Source: Acanthamoeba sp. SK_2022b
Lineage: Eukaryota > Discosea > Longamoebia > Acanthamoebidae
Assembly (NCBI GenBank): GCA_027943245.1
Contig: JANDJZ010000235.1
Coordinates: 1 to 52,500 of the forward strand
Reading direction: 5' to 3'
DNA: 52,500 nt
Shown here: in pieces, positions 45,703 to 52,500 of the stretch
Layout of the letters: every line of letters starts with the position of its first letter
Numbering within the stretch: the first letter of the stretch is position 1
Notes under the pieces: model-generated
Told to the model about the DNA's origin: nothing
Databases searched by the model: none
Seen by the model: the letters and a program-made list of their open reading frames with translations, nothing else
Position numbers and translations under genes: made by a program

Positions 45703-47411
45703 TTAAGGGTGGATCTTGCAACCCGGACACACTTTTGGTGGGTGTGAGGACGTGAAGATGTCCTTCCGTGGCTCGCCAGTTACGTTGAGGAACCCCACTG
45801 CCCCCTTCTCTGTCCTCATGATGGAATGGTCCAGCAGGGTGTATACCCCAGGCACGCTTGGAGTGAACTCCACAATCGTGACGCCTCCTGCCGGTACCAG
45901 AGTGGTTTGTAGCCCGACCGCGGGAGGCGTTTGGACGTCACCCTCACGGTAGACCTTCTCCATGATCACGCCGATAATGTGGAAGGATGAAGCCAGGTTG
46001 GGGCCAGCGTTGCCTGTTTCAAAGAGATGTGGTGAGGCCAGGGCGCCAGCGGCGCATGCAGAAAGAGACCCCTCTCACGGCCCGAGTGGGCCACAACGCA
46101 CCAAAATAAATTCGCACACGCTCCCCAGCCTTCACCTAGGGGCAAAAGAAGAAGGGAGCGAGTGAGTGAGTTATTATTATTATTTCATCTTACTACTCAT
46201 CGGACTCGAAACTCGAACGTACCTCTAGCATGTTTCCCTCCTCCGTGAGGGCACCCACACGCCCATTGAAGACTACATGTGTGGGATGCTCCTTCTCCGC
46301 CTTGTTCCAGGCCAGCTGTAATTTCATTGGGTTGTCTGGTGATTGCTCAGTGTAGAATTCGCTTTGCAGCTTTGGTGAGCGATGTACACAAACACGTCGT
46401 TAGCCGTGCAGTGTTCACGCGTGACTTGAGTGTTTGATCAGAGCAACAACAGTAATGGTACCACATAGAACTCCCTATCCACTGGGGGAAGCCCCTCAGG
46501 AGGTTCAACCAGCATCAGGCCGTACATGCCGTTGGCTATGTGCATCCCCACAGGATCGACCGCGCAGTGGTAAATGAATAGACCTGTCTCATCGCCAATA
46601 GGCACGCCGTTGAGTAGAGGAGATGATCTCAAGCGCGGAGGAGGGCTAAGAACGAGAACGCCTCCTTTCCCTAAGCACAAAGGGAAATGATCACAAGGTG
46701 GACATACATACCCGGGTGCAGCAGTTTGAACCATGCGTGCTTGGTTTCCCCCGTCTCGACAGTAAGGAGAGGGGCTCCGCCACCAGGACCAGAGACAGCG
46801 TGGAAGTCGAGGTTGTGAAGCATTCCGGATTTATCGTTGTTGGTTAACTCCACCTGAGGGAGCAAGGTGTTCACTCGGGTTAGGGCGTGGCGTACGTTTG
46901 GGGGAGGGGGGGGAGAGGGGAGTGGGTTAGGAAGCACCTCCAAGGTGTCGCCAGTTCGAGCACGTATAAACGGACCCGGGACAGTGCCAGAGAAAGTCCA
47001 GAAGTCGTAGGTAAGGGGAGCTTCCAGCGGCCCCTCGTTGACCTGCGCATCCATTTTTACGTGGAGCAGGACTGGGTCGCGACGGGTGATTGGCGCCGGC
47101 ACATGAGGGGCCACAGTGAGCTCGGCAGCAGCCACGGGCAAGCCCATGTCCTCATACTCTTCGCGCGAGCTGGTGTGGTGGGGGTGGCCGTAAGCCGCCT
47201 CCTTCGCTGCTGTTCCTGGCTTGTGGCCACATAGGACCAATTGGCGGGGAACAGCTGGTAATCCACTCGTCTCCTTGCTCGTTTTTTCCCTTGCCTCCTG
47301 CCGGCCGCGCGTTGCCAAGGAGAAGCCTGCAGCAGCAGAAGCAGCTAAGAGCAGGACGGCAGCACCTCCAACCAACGAACGGCGAAGCCAGGGGGCTTTG
47401 CTCCCACCCAT
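45703..47411 (-). CDS. nirK: Copper-containing nitrite reductase
   Basis: Reduces nitrite to nitric oxide. About seven exons on the minus strand from ATG 47411. A short basic N-terminus and hydrophobic segment ([20 protein letters not shown]) form a signal anchor or secretory/organelle signal. Two cupredoxin domains follow. Ligands visible: [16 protein letters not shown] (His for type 1 Cu, His for type 2 Cu); [20 protein letters not shown] (His type 2; Cys, His and Met type 1); and SSFHIIG with LLDHSI in domain 2. The set is complete, as in bacterial and fungal NirK, so an active enzyme is expected. The C-terminus CPGCKIHP ends at TAA 45703-45705, 163 bp from the topoisomerase stop. It is spliced, so it is not bacterial contamination. 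The usual electron-donor partners are not in this window. Confidence 0.9.
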
Positions 47412-47518
47412 CGCAGCACCATGCAGCGCAGAGTACGCTCTCCTCCCGTCTGCGGCAGCCTCGTTGCACAAAAGACTGGGCGGCGCACTGAATAGCACCG
47501 CCGTACGGCGGCTTGCTT

Positions 47519-47532
47519 CATTATATTATAAG
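47519..47532 (-). promoter_or_regulatory. TATA-like box upstream of nirK
   Basis: The minus strand reads CTTATAATATAATG about 110 bp upstream of the nirK ATG, in otherwise GC-rich DNA. Confidence 0.35.
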
Positions 47533-48371
47533 GCCGTACGATCAATCCTCGGTCTCTACCCCTGAAATATGGCACATGTGGAAGGAAGCGCAAGTACCTG
47601 TGCGTGCGTGGCGCATGCTTGGGGCGTTTGTTCTGCCAGCCTCTACACACTGGCACTGCTTCTGCACGAAAGGTGAAGTTGGTTGCGCAGTTGCAGTTTG
47701 CACCCCACAACCGAAAATTTGGCGTTGTTTCAACGATACAAGCAGCTGTCTTTTGTTGCGGGCCTCTGCGACCGAATCGGCGAGCAGTCCTGGCGTGACG
47801 ACCCCCAACAGTCCCGTGGTTCTCCACACCCAATGACACCACCGCCTAGGACCCCCGGTCACGTTCGCCAAGCGGGTACAGTGGGTTAACCTTTTTTTAA
47901 GAGTATGAATTAGCACTACACAACCAACCAACATCCAGCTTGTCCACCTTCTGCTCTGTCACCAATCCACCTTGTGTCGCCCTCTTGTCACCTCGGTCTC
48001 GCCACACATCGCCATGCCCCTCGCCTCGCTGGTCCTTGCCCCCCTGTTGCTCAGGCCAATAACAGGTCACCGACCTTGCGCAAAGGGAAGTTGGTGAGGG
48101 TCATTCAACTCGAGGGCGTGAGAGTATCATTGCGAGCCGCTCCTGTTCCTTAGGGTTGATAAGTGAGTGGCTGAGTGCAACGAAAGGAAGGGAGAGGGAG
48201 TGCTCACAGGTTGGGCGTAGGCGCTGTAGAGGCGCGCGCTTGGGGAGGCCATGAGGACCTTTGCCTCTTTTGGGCGCGCTGGTGATGGAGGTATAAGGTA
48301 TGAGGAGAATGCAACAGAGATGAAATTCTTGAGCTTTTTGATCATCTTTCATTGGTGAGATCAAATCTACG
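47533..48371. other. Intergenic, CpG-containing, no gene supported
   Basis: GC-rich sequence with ordinary CpG content and no frame that splices into anything recognisable. An uninterrupted plus-strand frame at 47513-47836 looks like chance. It ends at the last CpG (48370-48371) before the CpG-free block. Confidence 0.5.
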
Positions 48372-49156
48372 TGGTGGTGAGTTGCAAGCTAAAGAAGTAC
48401 AATGAAGGTTGGGTGGGCTGGTGACATACCCAGCAGGAATGGTTGCACTTAAGCCAAGCATGCACATCATCTTAGCAACTTTGTGTGTGGATCTGTGACT
48501 TCAGCTCCCTCAATCATCTGGAAGTACTCCATTGCCAGTCCTGTGCAGTCTGCCATGTAGAAAGTAGTATTTATTGTGAGCTTTGAGGACAGCAGGCCAA
48601 ATGGTCTCAACAGTCAATGCACCACCAGCTGCAGCTCTCAAGACAGAGCAGGAACCACAAAAAGGAGAGAGGTAAACAGACAGAGCTAAAATGCAGGCAC
48701 TGCCCAAGCAAGCATGGTGCAGAGTGAAGGCACACCTCCTTAAACACTGCTACCACAGGTATCAGACAGCCACAGAGGCACACCTTTGTAGGTATCCACA
48801 CCACTGCTACTACAACAACAGAGCACATATGTTCACATTATTCAAGAAGCATCCAGCCCACCACAACTACATGCTCTGTGGCACTGCAAACACACTCCAT
48901 CATCAGCATGGGAATGAAGACATGGAGGAATGAGTGTTTCTGCTCTTCTGGCTCACCCTCACCACACCTGAAGACCATGAGAGGTGGAAGGTTATTATGA
49001 TGGCTAGAGCTACAGCACAATAGTAGTTGTCTGACATATTTGCCAACATGGTGAAATGGTTACTAGGCTTTTTTGGCAAAGTTGGTATAATTTTGTCAGT
49101 CCAGATACAATCTTGCACAAGCTTCACAATGTGGTAACAATGCAATAATTAGATGA

Positions 49157-49615
49157 GTGCATCTAATGAGGAATATTACAGGCTACAGGATGATAAGTAG
49201 TTTGCTGCTGTTGCTGAGAGGGAGGGATGGAATGGCAGAGCCAGCTCCAGCTGTCTGTGGCCTTAATGACTTGTTTGACTGTAGCAGCCATGTGACAAAC
49301 AACAACAATGATGATGACAATTATGATGATGTTAATGACAACATGGTGGATGAGGCCATGGCTGTTGCATGGCTCACATGTGATTGTGTGGGACAGATCC
49401 TGGATGAGCTCCATGAATGGACCAACCTTGGGTGCCAGTGCCACTGCTGGCTCAAGAAGGAGCTTGCTGAGCTCAGGGAGAGCTTGCACAGATCAGGCAG
49501 GTGGGCCCTTGATGCTGCCAACCAGGCCCTTGATGAGGCTGCTGCACTGTGTGCCTGCCTGGACTGCATGGATTGGTGCCTGTGGGGCATGCAGCAGGAG
49601 GCCCATGAATTCTGA
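49157..49615 (+). pseudogene. Relic open frame, Cys/Trp-rich, unknown
   Basis: An open frame of about 150 codons with no CpG. It contains an Asn/Asp run (NNNNDDDNYDDVNDN) and a helical segment (CVGQILDELHEWTNLGCQCH, then KKELAELRESLHRSGRWALD) ending in TGA 49613-49615. The many Cys, Trp, His and Gln residues are what C-to-T decay of Arg codons gives (CGT/CGC to Cys, CGG to Trp, CGC to His, CGG to Gln). The frame is probably a degraded exon of the same element as the downstream endonuclease relic. No family is recognised, and the start codon is uncertain. Confidence 0.4.
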
Positions 49616-49682
49616 GTGTGGCTGTGTGAGTTTCTGTATGAACATGAGATCTACTTGATCCTGCCTGATTGACTGCTAGAAC

Positions 49683-50759
49683 ACCTTCCCCCCCTGCTGC
49701 CATAATCACTCAGATGATGACAACAATGATGACAACCACTACTATGGCAGTGGGAATGGCCATCTGCAGCCTGGCAGCAGTGATGACCAAGAAGGAGGAG
49801 CAAGAGCTGAAGGAGAACTGGTGGCAGGCACCAATCATGGTGCCCATTGTGGTGCCACTGCCCAAGGGGCCACTTTGGCTGCTGCTGCCCCTGCAGCCAC
49901 AGCCTCCATGATGGTGCTGCTTGTGGGTGACAGCCAGCCCCACTGCCACTGGCTTGACAATGGCCAAGCAAGTGAATTTGATGGCAATGGCAGCAATAAC
50001 CATGTGGAGGATGATGATTATGGCAGGGATGACAACTGTCATGACTGTGACAATGGTGATGATGACAACTATGAAGACAATGATGATGATGATGGTGATG
50101 ATGACAACTGTGATGACTATGATGATGATGATGATATATTGGCCTGTGTGCTGATGCACCTGCTGCCCTCTGCCATGCTGGCCAGCCTGCCATGGTTGGC
50201 CTGTGTGTGGTCCTCACTCCACCAATCTGCAGCCACAGCCACATTGTCACACAGTTGCCTTAGCCTTCAAGCCAGGGATTGGCACCCAATTGACCCAATG
50301 CTGCACCCACTGGCCAGTGATGACCACATGCCAGTCCAGCTCTTGTGGAATCTGATGAGGTGACAGCTAAAGTTGTTGGGCCTGGCCTGGCAGTTACAGG
50401 TTGAGAGACTGCTCAACCTCCCTGCTGGTGATGACAACCCATGGCTGCCAGACAGCCTGCTGGTGCTGTTGCACTGCTGGTGGCCCAGTGTGTGGCTCAT
50501 CCCCAATTATGAGGGCCTGGGCTGCTGGCTCACCAGCTATGCCACCAACAAGAAAAATGGATACTGGTAAGCCTGCTTCCATTACTGATGATACCTGGGC
50601 CATGTGCTCAGCTACATGGCCTGGTACCAGTGTCTGGATCCAAGGCTGGCCATGTCACACCAATGCCATCACACTGCATGCCTCAATCCCCTGCATCTGG
50701 TCCAGGTATGTCTCTCTCACCATACTGCTGCCACCACCACACTTAGGGTTAGGTTCTAG
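49683..50759 (+). pseudogene. Decayed His-Me finger (HNH) homing-endonuclease-like gene
   Basis: A single frame runs from about 49683 to TAG 50757-50759, interrupted by TGA 50361-50363, TAA 50568-50570 and tandem TGA at 50586-50591. N-terminal parts are Asp/Asn-rich low complexity from GAT/GAC repeats (49990-50140). The end carries GCWLTSYATNKKNGY, then GHVLSYMAWYQ and SHQCHHTACLNPLHL (50655-50699). This is the order of the zinc-binding loop His-Me endonuclease family (Cys-Trp entry, Asn-Gly-Tyr, His-x-x-Ser-Tyr-like segment, S-H-x-C-x4-C-x-N-P-x-H-L). Three of the four stops are TGA, as CGA decay would give. A 45-bp GTAAGC...CAG intron could bypass the middle stops but would remove the GHVLS segment, so decay is more likely. 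Such genes are typical of selfish introns and large DNA viruses. Confidence 0.6.
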
Positions 50760-50767
50760 GGTTAGGG
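50743..50767 (+). repeat. Telomere-like TTAGGG cluster
   Basis: TTAGGGTTAGG, then TTCTAGGGTTAGGG: three TTAGGG-type units with one imperfect spacer, at the boundary between the CpG-free block and the AT-rich segment. Confidence 0.7.
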
Positions 50768-50775
50768 CAGTGTCC

Positions 50776-51105
50776 CGAAGGGCAGTATGAGTCCTTGAAA
50801 AAGTAACATACCCTTTATACTATATCATTTTGAAGCCCACGAGCTCCTCTACAAGACTTAACGATCCAATTTGAAATCGGACATCATACAACTGAGATAT
50901 ACGATCGTCTTTACTTTTTAGCTGAAACAGTGGGGCGAAATTCACATCTGATGATCTCCTGCCTTGACACATTCTTTTATACACAATATTAAGCATGATT
51001 TAGATACAATAACTTACGTTCTATCTAATAGCACAAACAAATATTCATGATATATCCAAGTATTAGAGATAGAGAATTTACAATACTAATTTTTGATATA
51101 GGGCG
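50776..51105. other. AT-rich, CpG-bearing segment, unexplained
   Basis: About 330 bp of distinctly AT-rich sequence with nine CpG sites, roughly what its base composition predicts, between two CpG-depleted stretches. No open frame. GGGCGAAA occurs twice (about 50934 and 51101). It looks like a younger insertion, such as a small non-autonomous element, but I could not find clear terminal inverted repeats or target duplications. Confidence 0.4.
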
Positions 51106-51269
51106 AAAAGTTTGTTCAAATTAGATTGGTGAGCTAACCCAATAATAGCTAGACACAAATGGACAGCAGGAAACCTCATTTTGGGGGCAAGTAAAGGGAT
51201 CCAAGTGTTTTGGGGGAGGGCACCCCAAGTACAAGAAGCTGCTTTGGCAGGCAGTGTCTGTACAGACAG

Positions 51270-51349
51270 TTAAGGGGGCAGTACAGCTGTACAGCCTGCT
51301 ATAAGTTGGTTCATTAAGGAAGCTGGGGAGTGCATTTAAGGGGGCAGTA
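51270..51349 (+). repeat. Direct repeats and palindrome upstream of recombinase-like gene
   Basis: TTAAGGGGGCAGTA occurs at 51270-51283 and again at 51336-51349. A perfect 12-bp palindrome, GTACAGCTGTAC, overlaps the first copy at 51281-51292. They lie 240-315 bp before the downstream ATG and could be regulatory sites or element-end repeats. Confidence 0.5.
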
Positions 51350-51428
51350 GTAGGTGAAAACCAGACAATCATGTGGCTCTTGCTTTCTTCTCATGTAGGC
51401 ACAAAATGATGATTGGTTGACTCTCCAC

Positions 51429-51436
51429 ATAAAAGG
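51429..51436 (+). promoter_or_regulatory. TATA-like box of recombinase-like gene
   Basis: ATAAAAGG about 150 bp before the ATG at 51586, followed by a CT/CCAA-rich leader. The spacing suits a TATA-driven start near 51460. Confidence 0.4.
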
Positions 51437-51495
51437 CCATCACCTGGCCCATTGTTTTCTTTCTTCACCAAACTACTCCTCTCTCTTCTTTCTCC

Positions 51496-51570
51496 AACCA
51501 ACCAACCCAACCAACCAACCAACCATCTTACCTACCCATCTACCTACCTACTTGCCAACCAAACAACCTG
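51496..51570 (+). repeat. (CCAA)n / (CTAC)n leader repeat
   Basis: Tandem CCAAC and CTAC units in the presumed 5' UTR just upstream of the start codon at 51586. Confidence 0.85.
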
Positions 51571-51585
51571 TCTTGACCTGACACC

Positions 51586-52500
51586 ATGGAAGGCTCACTG
51601 CGGAAAGATTACTTTATTGCAGAAGACAAGCTCATCAAAGCAGGTCTTTTGCCAAGTACCTCACACCCTGTCTTAGTGCACACACATCCTGTGGTGGTTG
51701 TAGACTGTGTTTTTGAGATGTTGACCTCTCTCTCTCTCTCTACTCTCTCTACTTGACTTTTCTATTCTACATGCAGCAAAATACAGTAAGAATGGCAAAA
51801 CTATAGGTATTGAGGGGGCTGACCGTGCTCAAGTGGAGGCTGCCATCCCCTGTGTCAAGGTCTGGCTGTACAACAAGTATTCTACTGATCTAAGTAGAGC
51901 CAGACCAGAGGTACCCCCCCTACCTGCATTGACATAATATATATATATTTAGTAGATTCAATCCCTCATCCTTTACTAACCAGTGGTTACTGAAAACCCA
52001 ATACTTGATATGCAATGCAGGTGCAGGCACAAGCAAGGAGACAGGAGGAAGCTGCAAGAAAAGGGACCAAGCTTGGTCGGAATGAGAAGAAGGTTGCCAC
52101 AACTGTTGTTAACACAGGATGGCGCAACATGTCAGCAAGTCTTTGCAACTTCTTTGGATTCTGGAAGATACTTGATGGTAGAGTACTAGTACCATATACT
52201 CTTTTTTTTGTTGCTGTTTTGAAAGCTCATATTAACAACTGAGTGTGGTGTGTGACTTGTGTGTGTGTGTGTGTGTGGTGTGCCTCAGGTTCACCTCCCA
52301 GCATTGAGCTGTTGCTGGATGAGAGCAAAATCAAAGGCTATCTTCAGTGGCTCAACCTCTACTACCCCAGAGGCAACACAGTCAGGAACAAGTGTCAGCA
52401 TCTGGCTGGATTCCTTTCCCATGTCAAGACAGTAGATGGCTATGGCAACAATGATCACACCAGGATGATGATCAGCATCTGCAGGACTGTCCTCAAGGCT
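51586..52500 (+). CDS. Tyrosine-recombinase-like protein (3' end outside window)
   Basis: Intact spliced gene running off the right edge. Exons 51586-51643, about 51778-51910, 52020-52178 and 52289-52500 join in phase with GT-AG introns. The N-terminus is MEGSLRKDYFIAEDKLIKA. A charged region (VQAQARRQEEAARKG, then TKLGRNEKKVATTVV) and WRNMSASLCNFFGFWKILDG follow. The last visible part reads IKGYLQWLNLYYPRGNTVRN, KCQHLAGFLSHVKT, then RMMISICRTVLKA. This resembles the helical core-binding domain that precedes the catalytic domain of tyrosine recombinases (Crypton, DIRS or viral integrase type). The catalytic R-H-R-Y residues would lie beyond the window, so the family call is tentative. No stop codon interrupts it, although the surrounding DNA is CpG-depleted. 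An N-terminal DNA-binding factor is the alternative. Confidence 0.5.
52252..52280 (+). repeat. (GT)n repeat adjoining a 3' splice site
   Basis: GT dinucleotides in the third intron of the recombinase-like gene; the acceptor CAG at 52286-52288 follows within about eight bases. Confidence 0.8.

Larger units (their letters stand above)
48372..50775. other. CpG-free block, about 2.4 kb
   Basis: I read every line of this interval and found no CG dinucleotide in about 2,400 bases of roughly half-GC sequence, while flanking genes are CpG-rich. TG and CA are abundant. This is the expected product of long-term cytosine methylation and deamination, so the block is probably silenced mobile or foreign DNA. 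It contains the two relic frames listed separately; 48372-49156 has no supported gene. Confidence 0.85.

Noticed and set aside
47513..47836. Uninterrupted plus-strand frame of about 107 codons upstream of nirK
   Set aside because: No family resemblance, no intron support, and it overlaps the likely nirK promoter; chance length in GC-rich DNA.
49669..49911. Met/Thr-rich plus-strand frame overlapping the endonuclease relic
   Set aside because: It is the shifted reading of GATGAC/ACAATG repeats; the overlapping frame leads directly into the HNH motif.
50568..50612. 45-bp GTAAGC...CAG intron that would bypass the TAA and TGA codons in the endonuclease frame
   Set aside because: It would delete the GHVLS segment expected in the domain and still leave the TGA at 50361; decay explains the stops better, though splicing is not excluded.
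51121..51372. Minus-strand open frame of 83 codons upstream of the recombinase-like gene
   Set aside because: It overlaps the direct repeats and promoter region, has no recognisable motif, and lacks splice or start support.

Overview
The window is nuclear DNA of a compact, intron-dense, GC-rich protist. The best fit is an Acanthamoeba-like amoebozoan; this is inferred from gene families, short GT-AG introns, CpG-rich exons and very short intergenic gaps, not from a marker gene. Nothing looks prokaryotic: genes are split into many exons, there are no Shine-Dalgarno-led operons, and dinucleotide microsatellites fill many introns. Most gene models were assembled by hand by joining open frames at GT-AG boundaries so that phase and family motifs continue.

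Layout, left to right: a DHX29/DHX57-type RNA helicase running off the left edge (minus); a two-RRM RNA-binding protein; a 7-kb gene for a large unrecognised protein; ribosomal protein eL18; a tiny membrane protein head-to-head with mevalonate kinase; a SAM-domain pseudokinase; a secreted flavin amine oxidase (minus); an F-box/ankyrin protein; a NECAP-like PH domain joined to a class-3 lipase (minus); an ankyrin-FYVE protein; a leucine-rich-repeat protein (minus); an F-box/seven-WD40 protein; a single-exon 1000-residue disordered protein; an F-box protein (minus); a complete type IIA DNA topoisomerase; and a copper nitrite reductase NirK (minus). Genes are often tail-to-tail with 50-165 bp between stops, or head-to-head with about 100 bp. 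Apart from several F-box-type proteins the genes look functionally unrelated, as expected for ordinary eukaryotic gene order.

The last 4 kb (from about 48.37 kb) differs sharply. A 2.4-kb stretch of roughly half-GC DNA contains not one CpG. It holds a broken reading frame that ends in the zinc-binding His-Me (HNH) homing-endonuclease signature and carries TGA stops of the kind CGA decay would make. A CpG-bearing, AT-rich segment of about 330 bp follows, with telomere-like repeats at its left margin. After that comes an intact multi-exon gene with a tyrosine-recombinase-like region that runs off the right edge. That gene's only four CpGs all lie in arginine CGN codons. I read this as a mobile or virus-derived island with heavily methylated, decaying DNA around one gene still under selection. 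This is the most interesting part of the window.
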